Assembly: GCA_030430845.1 (NCBI GenBank)
Contig: JAUIKE010000073.1
Span: forward strand, 1 to 37,966
Direction of reading: 5' to 3'
Length of the DNA: 37,966 nt
Source: Bacteroidia bacterium
GTDB lineage: Bacteria; Bacteroidota; Bacteroidia; Chitinophagales; Saprospiraceae
Part shown: piece by piece, positions 15,434 through 24,089 of the stretch
Layout of the letters: each line of letters opens with the position of its first letter
How positions within the stretch are numbered: position 1 is the first letter of the stretch
The notes under the pieces: model-generated
The model's input: the letters and a program-made list of their open reading frames with translations, nothing else
Databases searched by the model: none
Told to the model about the DNA's origin: nothing
Position numbers and translations under genes: made by a program

Positions 15434-17224
15434 TTATTCTAGTTTTAAAACATCCAGGAAGGTCTTTTGCGGGACCTCTACATTACCGATCTGGCGCATC
15501 TTCTTTTTCCCTTTTTTCTGCTTTTCTAACAGCTTCCGCTTACGGGAAATATCCCCACCATAACATTTTGCTGTCACATCTTTGCGAAGGGCTGAAATGG
15601 TTTCTCTGGCGATGATCTTGGCTCCTACTGCTGCCTGAATTGCAATCATGAATTGCTGTCTGGGTAGGAGTTCTTTTAATCGCTTGCATATTTTCCGGCC
15701 GAATGATTCTGCTTTTTCCCGGTGAACCAGGGCAGACAAGGCATCCACCGGCTCTGAGTTCAGGCGGATGTCCAACTTTACGAGATCGGAAGCACGATAA
15801 TCTTTCGGGGCATAGTCAAAAGAGGCATAACCTCTGGATATTGACTTCAAGCGATCATAAAAATCGAAAACGATCTCTGCCAACGGTAGTTCGAAAGTGA
15901 GTTCCACCCGATCTGTCGTCAGGTAATCCTGACGCAACAAATGCCCTCTTTTTTCCATACAAAGCGTCATGATGCTTCCGATGAATTCAGGCTTGGTAAT
16001 GATTTGGGCAGAAATATAAGGCTCCTCTACCCTATCCAGTAAGGATGGGTCCGGCAAGTCCGAAGGAGTGCGTACCCAGAAACTTTCTCCACTTTTAGTA
16101 TAGGCCATGTACGATACGTTGGGTACCGTTGTGATAACATCCTGGTCAAATTCACGAGACAATCTTTCCTGTATGATCTCCAAATGCAGCATTCCAAGAA
16201 AACCACAACGGAATCCAAATCCCAGTGCCTGAGAGGTTTCCGGTTCAAAGACCAGAGAGGCATCATTTAACTGAAGCTTTTCCAGGCTTTCTCTCAAATC
16301 CTCAAAATCATCATTGTCAATGGGGAAGATCCCTGCAAAGACCATAGGCTTTACATCCTCAAATCCTTGAATAGGCTGCTTACTGGGATGCTCTACGCTT
16401 GTAATCGTATCCCCTACCTTTACTTCTTTGGAATTTTTGATCCCTGTGATGACGTAGCCAACATTACCGGCCGTCAGTTCATCTTTGGGCTCCTGTCCCA
16501 TGCGCAGCACACCGATCTCATCTGCCTGATACTTCCCTCCGGTAGCCATAAACTTGATATCCTCCCCCTTTTTGACCGTTCCGTTAAGGATGCGAAAATA
16601 CGCGATCACTCCTCGGTAGGCATTAAACACAGAGTCAAAAATTAGCGCCTGTAAAGGGGCCTCTACATCTCCCTTCGGAGCGGGGATCTTGTCAACGATG
16701 GCAGCCAAAATATTTTCTACCCCTTGCCCCGTTTTTCCACTAGCGAGTATTATATCTTCTAATTCGCAGCCTAAGAGATCCAGAACCTGTTCCGAAACCT
16801 CATCGACCATGGCGCTTTCCATGTCTATTTTGTTCAAAATAGGGATGATCTCAAGGTCGTGTTCAATGGCAAGATATAAGTTGGAAATAGTCTGTGCCTG
16901 AATACCTTGAGTTGCATCTACCAACAGCAAAGCACCTTCACAGGCAGCAATAGATCTCGACACCTCGTAAGAAAAATCAACGTGCCCCGGAGTATCGATG
17001 AGGTTGAAAGTATAAGTTTCACCATCCGTATGGTTGTAATACATCTGAATGGCATGGCTTTTTATGGTAATGCCTCTTTCCCGCTCAAGATCCATATTGT
17101 CCAGGGCTTGGTCCTTCATATCCCGTTCAGATATCGTACTGGTAAATTCCAGCAATCGATCCGAAAGCGTACTCTTGCCATGGTCAATATGGGCAATAAC
17201 ACAAAAGTTCCTAATATGCTTCAT
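15434..17224 (-). CDS. lepA: Elongation factor 4 (LepA) ribosome back-translocase GTPase
   Basis: 596 residues, family-typical. GTPase motifs: AHIDHGKSTLSDR (about 11-23), RERGITI, DTPGHVDFSYEVSR, NKIDME. It ends in the LepA-specific C-terminal domain with YGGDISRKRKLLEKQKKGKKKMRQ and the final FLDVLKLE. It binds translating ribosomes in the cytoplasm and relieves stalled or mis-translocated complexes. Single gene on minus, isolated by terminators and a 259-bp gap from the divergent lipoprotein gene. Confidence 0.97.
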   Translation of the reverse strand: MKHIRNFCVIAHIDHGKSTLSDRLLEFTSTISERDMKDQALDNMDLERERGITIKSHAIQMYYNHTDGETYTFNLIDTPGHVDFSYEVSRSIAACEGALLLVDATQGIQAQTISNLYLAIEHDLEIIPILNKIDMESAMVDEVSEQVLDLLGCELEDIILASGKTGQGVENILAAIVDKIPAPKGDVEAPLQALIFDSVFNAYRGVIAYFRILNGTVKKGEDIKFMATGGKYQADEIGVLRMGQEPKDELTAGNVGYVITGIKNSKEVKVGDTITSVEHPSKQPIQGFEDVKPMVFAGIFPIDNDDFEDLRESLEKLQLNDASLVFEPETSQALGFGFRCGFLGMLHLEIIQERLSREFDQDVITTVPNVSYMAYTKSGESFWVRTPSDLPDPSLLDRVEEPYISAQIITKPEFIGSIMTLCMEKRGHLLRQDYLTTDRVELTFELPLAEIVFDFYDRLKSISRGYASFDYAPKDYRASDLVKLDIRLNSEPVDALSALVHREKAESFGRKICKRLKELLPRQQFMIAIQAAVGAKIIARETISALRKDVTAKCYGGDISRKRKLLEKQKKGKKKMRQIGNVEVPQKTFLDVLKLE

Positions 17225-17483
17225 ATATTTTCTAATATCATTTCTTCCACTAACAATTCAATATTATTAACGGCAAAGTAATTAAATTGTTAGCGGATTT
17301 TGTCATAGTAGTCACAAAATTAAGTAAATTAAATGGGGCGTGTGTAAAAACTTTTTTTTTACCCCATTGGGTGGCAAAATAAGTACTCGAATAATAATAA
17401 TAATCCTACAGAACAGGCAGCTTTTTGTTTGCCGGGCCGTTCTACATAAAGAATACATTAGGAATTTCAGTAAGATACCAGAC

Positions 17484-18269
17484 ATGATCAAAAAAGGCCA
17501 ACTTCTTCTAATTGTTATCATCGTTTTTTTCACTTCCTGTGAGCTCGCAAAAGTGGGAGATCCCATCATTGTTCCAGATGTGGAGGATGAGTTTTACATC
17601 GATTGGAGAGAGAATTTATCTCCCACACAGCGCACTCTACAAATGGTCATTCACACCATTAAAGAAAATCAATGCCCGGATGCGGTTATTACCTATAATT
17701 TCTCGCGCCTTAACCTGGGTTATCGAATCTCACTAAATGATATCGTCCATACCGATAATTGCAGTGAAAAAAACCAGGCCGCTACTGCCGAGATTCCCAT
17801 GGGCTATATCGGTCGCGGAACCTATGAAGTCGAAATCGATTTAAAGAATTCCGTGTCCAATCAAGGGACTCTTCAGTCCTATATGGAGTCCTATTCGCTG
17901 AATATGCGCTCAGAGGATGGCATTAAAATCCTGGATAAGGTATTGTACAAAATTCCGGAACATACCGTCTGGGGCTATTTTGACTTTGATAAAATAGAAG
18001 ATGAAGCTACCGTCGAGGAATTGTTAAAGGATTTGGCCGAGATGGAAGAACCCAAAGAATTCAATGCCGGTTATTACGGCCACTTTCGAATTGGCTCTAG
18101 TGGGCAGATCGCACTGGTTAATCAACCCATCTCTTCCAGGCTACAGACTTTTATTTTCGCCATTCCTAACCAAAGGGAAGCCCTCATTTCTTTTAGCGAA
18201 GAAGTCAAAAATAAATATGGTGAAAATATTAGATTAGTCATGTTTGACGATAAAGGGTATAACTACTAA
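17484..18269 (+). CDS. Lipoprotein of unknown function
   Basis: 261 residues from ATG at 17484; an in-frame ATG at 17340 would add 48 residues with no sense as a signal. The start MIKKGQLLLIVIIVFFTSC is a lipoprotein signal with Cys at about 19. The mature part has no family that I recognise; it shows mixed strands and helices, with a Phe-rich FDFDKIEDEATVEEL segment. It is expected to be anchored in the membrane and face the periplasm. A perfect terminator follows. Confidence 0.8.
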   Translation: MIKKGQLLLIVIIVFFTSCELAKVGDPIIVPDVEDEFYIDWRENLSPTQRTLQMVIHTIKENQCPDAVITYNFSRLNLGYRISLNDIVHTDNCSEKNQAATAEIPMGYIGRGTYEVEIDLKNSVSNQGTLQSYMESYSLNMRSEDGIKILDKVLYKIPEHTVWGYFDFDKIEDEATVEELLKDLAEMEEPKEFNAGYYGHFRIGSSGQIALVNQPISSRLQTFIFAIPNQREALISFSEEVKNKYGENIRLVMFDDKGYNY

Positions 18270-18306
18270 AAAAACTGGGAGGCGCAAGCGCCTCCCAGTT
18301 TTTTTA
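18268..18306. terminator. Bidirectional terminator
   Basis: A7-CTGGGAGGCGC-AA-GCGCCTCCCAG-T7, a perfect hairpin between two convergent genes (lipoprotein on +, NrtR-like on minus). It overlaps the last bases of both. Confidence 0.9.
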
Positions 18307-19041
18307 ACTATTAGTAGCGGGTTCTTTTTTGACCTCTTTTTTCTTACTTTCCTTCAATTCAAAGGAGAATCCTTCCGACAAGAACTTCTCGTATTTTTCC
18401 CTATCAAATTGGTAAAGCTTGGCTGGTCGGTGAGCGACCCCTTCCTGCAATTCATCCAGGTCGACCAACAGGTCCATAGAAAGGATCTTCTTTCTGAAAT
18501 TCCGCTTATCCAGATCCGTTTCCAGAATAGCTTCATAAAGATGTTGCAATTCAGTCAATGTGAATTTAGGAGGAAGCAATTCAAATCCTACAGGACGTGT
18601 ACGAACTACCCATTTCAAGCGCTCAAAGCAAGAATCCAGAATCTCTTTGTGATCAAAAGCTAGTTGTTTTACCTCTGATATGCTATGCCATTTGGCTTTC
18701 AGTGCAATTGAAGCAGGCTGTAATTTATATCGGTTGATCTTAACCAATGAAAAATACGCGATGGTGATGACACGACCAAATGGATGCCGATTAACAGTTC
18801 CAAATGTTTTGACCTGCTCCAGATAAACATCCGTCAGGCCGGTAAGTTCTTTCAAAACTCGTACCGCCGCCGAGTCTAAATCTTCATTTGGATAGACAAA
18901 ATAGCCCGGCAAAGCCCACTTCCCTTCGTAAGGATCTTCCCCTCTTTTTATCAAGAGCACCTTCAAGTCGCCTTCATCAAATCCAAATATCACATTATCG
19001 ACTGTAAAAGCCGATTTGAAAAAATTATTGAATCCTGTCAT
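18304..19041 (-). CDS. NrtR-like Nudix-fold transcriptional regulator
   Basis: 245 residues: Nudix fold (about 10-140) plus a C-terminal winged-helix-like domain (about 155-230; KFTLTELQHLYEAILETDLDKRNFRKKIL), the layout of NrtR regulators. The Nudix box region reads PGYFVYPNEDLDSAAVRVLKELTGL in sequence over positions about 44-68: the catalytic REUxEE consensus is degenerate, retaining one Glu only. That favours a non-catalytic ligand-sensing regulator over a hydrolase. Ligand may be an ADP-ribose type nucleotide as in NrtR; the target may be its own promoter. Confidence 0.82.
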   Translation of the reverse strand: MTGFNNFFKSAFTVDNVIFGFDEGDLKVLLIKRGEDPYEGKWALPGYFVYPNEDLDSAAVRVLKELTGLTDVYLEQVKTFGTVNRHPFGRVITIAYFSLVKINRYKLQPASIALKAKWHSISEVKQLAFDHKEILDSCFERLKWVVRTRPVGFELLPPKFTLTELQHLYEAILETDLDKRNFRKKILSMDLLVDLDELQEGVAHRPAKLYQFDREKYEKFLSEGFSFELKESKKKEVKKEPATNS

Positions 19042-19060
19042 CAGTTCGCAAATACATTAT

Positions 19061-19096
19061 TACTAATACCCGCTAAAATAGAGAATAAAATTAGTA
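19061..19096. promoter_or_regulatory. Inverted repeat upstream of the NrtR-like gene
   Basis: TACTAAT (19061-19067) and ATTAGTA (19090-19096), 22 bp apart, with a second pair GCAAATAC (19048-19055)/GTATTTGC (19094-19101). They lie just upstream of the gene start at 19041, so an auto-regulatory operator is possible. Confidence 0.35.
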
Positions 19097-19234
19097 TTTG
19101 CAATTCAATAAGATGGAAGCCATCAATACATTAGTCACATTATTTTTTTATAAAAAACTGATAATCAGTAACAAATCACTTAGACAAGCCTACTTCCCGG
19201 GATTAAAAATCTTATTGTAAAATTGACAATATCC

Positions 19235-20191
19235 CTAAAAGCCTTCAATTCCCATGCTTGTTCGCAACGGGGCATCTTCCAAACTGTTTTTTGACCAATA
19301 ATCCACCCATTCCGTGCTGGTTCGTTTCGCTACCGAGCGGCGGATTTGTCCGTCAAAAACCGAAGGATTACTTTCTATCCACCCTTCTATCCGATACGGA
19401 GTTCCCTGCCCAAATACAATTTCCAACGTACGTTTGAAAGAAGGAAATTCGACTTTATATACCTTCAGGGATACTCCCTGAAAATCATCGCCGTTATAAT
19501 CCGACAAACTGGCTTCAGCCTCCACAGGCATATAAGGTTGATGAGCCAGACGTGAGAATATAGTGCTTGGATATATCTGGATAGTCCCGCTTGGTAAGGC
19601 TTCCGGGTTCATGCGGATCCTGTTGTACAGTTCGTCCTCCAGAATAGCTTCCGGAATATTTTTCACCTCATCCGCTTCCTGCTCAAAATAAGAATGTGAG
19701 TGCATGCTATAGCCTCCATCATCCAGCTTATTGACCTGCAAATAAGATTGTCCGCACCAATCCTGCGAGCTCATGGATACCTTTTCGGTGAAAGGATACT
19801 CATTCACTTTAGTAGGAGTAAAGATGGACGTCATAATCGAATAGTCATACAAGCCTGTAGTAAACTTTCGCAATTGATTGTTCTTTAAAACCGGAGTAGA
19901 GTTGGGATTGGAATATCGTTCATTTTTGACCTGTGAGTCAGTCAAAAAATCTTCAGTCACAAAAATCATGATGTGCTCGCCGGGGTGGATATCCTTATAA
20001 CGATTCTGCTGTAATTCATAACGGCTCACTTCCGCTTTGCCTTGATACCAGATCTTATCTAAACCTTCAAAAGCCTGAAAAGTGTTGACTGCGGCTTGTG
20101 CGTATGGTTCCTTTTGTTTTGACTGGTCAGCAGGCTCCGTACAGGAGTTGATCAAAAAGGAGATAAAAAGAAAAAATAGTATTTTTTTCAT
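19235..20191 (-). CDS. Lipoprotein (Bacteroidota-specific family, often mislabelled Maf)
   Basis: 318 residues. Lipoprotein signal MKKILFFLFISFLINSC with the lipid Cys at 17. Segments FQAFEGLDKIWYQGKAEVSRYELQ, IMIFVTEDFLTDSQVK, VSMSSQDWCGQSYLQVN and YSMHSHSYFEQEADE match what I recall of a Bacteroidota family which databases sometimes call septum formation inhibitor Maf; nothing here resembles the Maf nucleotide pyrophosphatase fold or motifs, so I treat that name as wrong. Function unknown. It is 18 bp downstream of the PagL-like gene, likely one operon. Confidence 0.75.
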   Translation of the reverse strand: MKKILFFLFISFLINSCTEPADQSKQKEPYAQAAVNTFQAFEGLDKIWYQGKAEVSRYELQQNRYKDIHPGEHIMIFVTEDFLTDSQVKNERYSNPNSTPVLKNNQLRKFTTGLYDYSIMTSIFTPTKVNEYPFTEKVSMSSQDWCGQSYLQVNKLDDGGYSMHSHSYFEQEADEVKNIPEAILEDELYNRIRMNPEALPSGTIQIYPSTIFSRLAHQPYMPVEAEASLSDYNGDDFQGVSLKVYKVEFPSFKRTLEIVFGQGTPYRIEGWIESNPSVFDGQIRRSVAKRTSTEWVDYWSKNSLEDAPLRTSMGIEGF

Positions 20192-20209
20192 ATTTGTACT
20201 TCTGTTTTT

Positions 20210-20767
20210 TTATAAAAAAGTACTTAAACCCGCCATGACAAAAAAGTTATCAATTCCTCCGTTTGGTTCTTTCAAGCCGGCATTGGAAATATGCCGATAT
20301 CTGAATTTTAATAAAAAGGAGGTTTGAACGCTCTTCATGTCATAAGCAGCGCCCAGTTCAAGGTTATCTGAGAAAATGAATCCCTGCGCCTGCCTTCCAG
20401 TCTCCACTGTGATATAATGTGGGCCACTGCCAATAGCCGCATTCAAGCTCAACCTGTCCGTTTGCAGGAAAAGAAAAGAAAGCCCCATATTAAGTCCGAA
20501 TTCAAAATCGGTACGGGTATTAATAGGAGAATAAGCTTGTGTAAATTGACTTTCAGCATAAATCGTCAGCCTCTTAATTTGCCATAATGAATGATTACTC
20601 AAAAAAGTGACCGGCTTATAATTAATCCCTTCCGGAAGAAGTTCATGAATCAGGCTGTACCCCAGACTCCAGCTATCATGAGGACTTCGGAAGTCCGTTG
20701 TCTGTCCCATAGACGAACCGGATAATCCCAAAAAGAGAAGTAGCAGAGCTGTTCTTAAGGTTTTCAT
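20210..20767 (-). CDS. PagL-like acyloxyacyl hydrolase / lipid A deacylase-like outer membrane protein
   Basis: 185 residues. Signal peptide MKTLRTALLLLFLGLSGSSMG. Beta-barrel pattern through the protein. The catalytic-region motif is FRYRHISNAGLKEPNGGIDN near residues 150-170: the His and Ser of the PagL triad (H-x-S) are present and the residue 14 positions after His is Asp rather than Glu. It would remove an acyl chain from lipid A in the outer membrane. A C-terminal aromatic (TFL) end fits barrel insertion. Co-operonic with the lipoprotein gene downstream. Confidence 0.75.
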   Translation of the reverse strand: MKTLRTALLLLFLGLSGSSMGQTTDFRSPHDSWSLGYSLIHELLPEGINYKPVTFLSNHSLWQIKRLTIYAESQFTQAYSPINTRTDFEFGLNMGLSFLFLQTDRLSLNAAIGSGPHYITVETGRQAQGFIFSDNLELGAAYDMKSVQTSFLLKFRYRHISNAGLKEPNGGIDNFFVMAGLSTFL

Positions 20768-20860
20768 ACTAAGAGGATTAAGTATTGGAATAGGCTACTT
20801 AAAGTTATAACATTTATTGGGTGTGGAAGGTTTATATTCAAGAGGATATAAGACCTGGTC

Positions 20861-21736
20861 TCAATTATTCACTTCCAAATACGCCCCTATTTGCTCCCAA
20901 AAACCCACCGGTAGTTCTTTAATTCCTCTAAGGTCCTCCAAATCCTGAAAAGGTCCGTGCTGCTGCCGGTAACTAATGATACGGCGAGCCAGTTTCCAGT
21001 TAATGTATGGATGGGCCGCCAAAACCTCCAGACTACACCGGTTAAGGTCAATCTTCCGGGGTGTTTCTGTCAATTGTAAAAAAGGGCGGATCTGCTGAAA
21101 AACACTGTCAGCCAGGCCGTAGGTTTCTCCTACCTGATCGATCGTTCGAAAGCCGCCCAGGGCTTCCCTGAATTTCACGATGCGCTTTGACAGTACAGGC
21201 CCAATGCCGTACAAGCGCTGCCACTCTTCCGGCCCGGCTTTGTTGATCTCAATTTTGGGAGGAGCCTTCCTTTTATGTACATTTTTTGGAAAAGTTTTTT
21301 TTGTTTTTTGAGTTTTAACCGATCGTGCAGGAATCCGAATATGGGGTTCCAGGGCAGCATACAAAACAGAATCCACTCCATAGATTCTTTGCAGATCTTC
21401 TTTTTTCCAAAACTGCCCACCTTTTTCTCGGTATTTTATTAGCGTTCGGGCAATTCTTGAAGGAACATTCATCTCAAGCAAACTATCCAGACTTATAGTA
21501 TTGGGATCAAAATTGACAGGCTGCAGGGTATCCGGCTTCTTTTGCTTTTCTTCCAACCGATCCATGGCTGCCAGTAAGTCGGCTTTCCATTCCGGATCGG
21601 AGCCTTTTGTAGACCGGAACTGCTTTTTTAATAGAGATGGTCCCATTAATGTTGAAAAACAAATGAATATCAAAAATAAAGAGGCACGGGTATCCCTCTT
21701 GGAGAAGTAGAGGAATTGCAGGATCCATTGTTTCAT
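20861..21736 (-). CDS. Membrane-anchored helix-hairpin-helix (ComEA-like) protein
   Basis: 291 residues. One N-terminal membrane helix (about 19-35, LFLIFICFSTLMGPSLL), then three HhH modules: IARTLIKYREKGGQFWKKEDLQ (about 85-115), the ComEA-type GIGPVLSKRIVKFREALGGF (about 180-200) and WKLARRIISYRQQHGPFQDLEDL (about 245-268). HhH modules bind DNA non-specifically; ComEA carries one or two. Lies directly downstream of comEC with an 84-bp gap, so a role in DNA uptake is likely. Confidence 0.85.
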   Translation of the reverse strand: MKQWILQFLYFSKRDTRASLFLIFICFSTLMGPSLLKKQFRSTKGSDPEWKADLLAAMDRLEEKQKKPDTLQPVNFDPNTISLDSLLEMNVPSRIARTLIKYREKGGQFWKKEDLQRIYGVDSVLYAALEPHIRIPARSVKTQKTKKTFPKNVHKRKAPPKIEINKAGPEEWQRLYGIGPVLSKRIVKFREALGGFRTIDQVGETYGLADSVFQQIRPFLQLTETPRKIDLNRCSLEVLAAHPYINWKLARRIISYRQQHGPFQDLEDLRGIKELPVGFWEQIGAYLEVNN

Positions 21737-21820
21737 ATGTTGATTGATTTTTAGTTCAGCTTTTTTTAGACACCGACAGACCTTAACTGATTTTAAAGAC
21801 AGGCACTGCTTACTTTTTGC

Positions 21821-23878
21821 TTAATATTTATACTCAAAGGCTCCTTTTTCTTTAATTGACCATACAGAAATCCCCAACTCTGAAGCCAGGTTTTTCCATT
21901 CCTCCCTAATGATTTTTTTCGGGATTAAAACGAGCAGGCGGATACGCCCCCGGCAAAGCCATTTTTCCACCCAGGGATTAGTAGGATCAACCAGCAGAAT
22001 GGTCTCCGAACTGGTATCGGCATTTTGGGGCAAAAACCTGCTTGCAGGCCCAACAAATAAAAACTGCTCCTGATTAATGGTCCAGTAGAGTGCAGTATCG
22101 GAACGAGCGAATTGCTCTGGCAGCCTTTGTATGGACGGGTTTGTCATTCCTCGAAAAGACCTCCAGCCGGCGCTTGAATATTGCAGCTGTAGACTATCTG
22201 CCTTCGCATCCGAAAGACTGAGAAGATGGCCTTTCTCCAGCCAATCTGCCGCGAAAAAATCGTTTGTATGATAAATAATCAACGAGGAAGACAGCTGCTC
22301 TTCTCGCCCAATGGTCATATGCATACCTCCCCAAAGCAATAGCAGAGCCACTTGTATTAAGGCTAAATGGTAAGAAAGTTTGTCCAAAGCCCGCAGCATT
22401 ATGATCAGGATAAGGAAGTACAAAACAATGTCGGCTTCTCCAATCCAAATATCCCTTAATAAGGCCATGGGAAGTTGTTGAATATAAAGTACGATTTCAT
22501 TACAAACATCTATTAGTGATTCTAACAGCCAGCCCAAAAGATCAGACAGTTGAGGCTGCCAGGAAAAAATCAAACAAGCAAATGCCATCACCAATACAAA
22601 TGATATCAGCGGGATGACCAGCAAACTGGACAAACCGAAGTAGGTCGGAAACTGGTGGAAATAATACAGACTCCACGGCAAAGTACCTAGCTGTGCTGCC
22701 ACCGAAACACTGAGCAACTTCCAGGCATGTTGAGTGAAGGAAAATCGAGGCGCCCAGGCTCGCAGGATTAAGGGATAAAGGAACAGTATTCCTAAAACGG
22801 CCGAATACGACAACTGGAAGCCCAGGTCAAATAACAAGTTGCTGTCAAAAACTAATAACACAAAAGCTGACACACACACCACGTTAAAACCCGAAGGAGT
22901 TTTACATAGTGCTTTGCCGATCAGCCAACAGCTCAGCATGAGCACGGCCCTGCACACTGAAGGGGCGGCACCTGTAAATCCGGCATAGCCAAGCAATAGC
23001 AATAACAAAACAATAAGCCTAAAGCGCCTAACCAAGGGAATGATCAAGCTTAACTTGTTGATCAGCCAAAAAAACAAAGCATACACCAGTCCCACATGAA
23101 GTCCTGAGACAGCCAGAACATGGATTGCCCCGCTTTCTGCATATGAGGCCTTCAAATCTTTATCCAGGAAGGTTTTATCTCCCAACACCAGGGCTGCGGC
23201 AATACCGAAATGCTCCTCTTCCGGCAAAAAGCGCCTCAGTATTTGTAATACCTGCTCTCTGAAAAAGGGTAAAGACATTTCAGGGGCGGGCTCCAGTAGA
23301 ATCACCTCCTCTGCCCCAACCCAGGCCTGCTTTCGGATATTCTTCCCGGCCCAATAGGCCGCTGGATTAAATGAATAGGGGTTTTGAGCTTTTCGGACAG
23401 GTCCGAACACGGTGCAAAATCCAATCAGGCTGCCCCTCTTAAAAATGGTTTGATTGTCCTCTTTACGTACCAAAAGCAAAGCTTTTCCGGAAGTAGACTC
23501 ACAAGTACCCTGTTTGTTAATCCGGCACTTTACAGAAAGTACCAATTGAATATGGGAAGCTCTAGGAACTTGTTCCAAGATTCGAGCGACGAAAATGTCC
23601 TCATTGGTTTGGCCCTGATCCCAATGATCAGTCGCCGGCTGATTTTGAATTTGAAATAAGCAACACCCCATTATTCCATACAGCAGCCATAAACCTACGC
23701 CTCTAATCAGGAAGAAATGGGGCATAGTGCTGGAAAAAAGTAGCAAAAGGATGTTACCTAGCCATATCCCTGCTATAAAAAACATCGCCTCAGGCATTGG
23801 GCCAAACTGAGCGGCCCAAAAAACACCAGCCATCAAACCCATCAGGGGTCGAAACATAGGCGTGGCCCCTATCGACAT
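21821..23878 (-). CDS. comEC: ComEC/Rec2-family DNA internalisation channel
   Basis: 685 residues from ATG at 23878 (an in-frame ATG at 23857 is an alternative; the TTG at 23959 is not preferred). N-terminal hydrophobic part and soluble OB-like segment (about 60-190), then the competence core with SGAIHVLAVSGLHVGLVYAL and GAAPSVCRAVLM followed by several membrane helices. It forms the inner-membrane channel for single-stranded DNA in natural transformation. The C-terminal tail (about 550-685) shows no metallo-beta-lactamase HxHxDH signature, as in the shorter Bacteroidota ComEC form. Pairs with the HhH protein gene. Confidence 0.9.
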   Translation of the reverse strand: MSIGATPMFRPLMGLMAGVFWAAQFGPMPEAMFFIAGIWLGNILLLLFSSTMPHFFLIRGVGLWLLYGIMGCCLFQIQNQPATDHWDQGQTNEDIFVARILEQVPRASHIQLVLSVKCRINKQGTCESTSGKALLLVRKEDNQTIFKRGSLIGFCTVFGPVRKAQNPYSFNPAAYWAGKNIRKQAWVGAEEVILLEPAPEMSLPFFREQVLQILRRFLPEEEHFGIAAALVLGDKTFLDKDLKASYAESGAIHVLAVSGLHVGLVYALFFWLINKLSLIIPLVRRFRLIVLLLLLLGYAGFTGAAPSVCRAVLMLSCWLIGKALCKTPSGFNVVCVSAFVLLVFDSNLLFDLGFQLSYSAVLGILFLYPLILRAWAPRFSFTQHAWKLLSVSVAAQLGTLPWSLYYFHQFPTYFGLSSLLVIPLISFVLVMAFACLIFSWQPQLSDLLGWLLESLIDVCNEIVLYIQQLPMALLRDIWIGEADIVLYFLILIIMLRALDKLSYHLALIQVALLLLWGGMHMTIGREEQLSSSLIIYHTNDFFAADWLEKGHLLSLSDAKADSLQLQYSSAGWRSFRGMTNPSIQRLPEQFARSDTALYWTINQEQFLFVGPASRFLPQNADTSSETILLVDPTNPWVEKWLCRGRIRLLVLIPKKIIREEWKNLASELGISVWSIKEKGAFEYKY

Positions 23879-24089
23879 AACGATTGGAATTTTTATACAA
23901 ACCCGGTTCTGTTGAAAGTGGAGCGTTAACGGAGCAGGTGAATTCGCCTGTAGAGGCAAATTCTTTTGCCAATTTTATTTTATAAAATCTTTTTCAAAAG
24001 ATAGGAACAAAAGAGGCAAAAAAGCAAATAATCGAGTCGCTTTTCGGGTAAGTTATTAAATGCTTAGGGCAGGCTATTTTTATTTTGGA

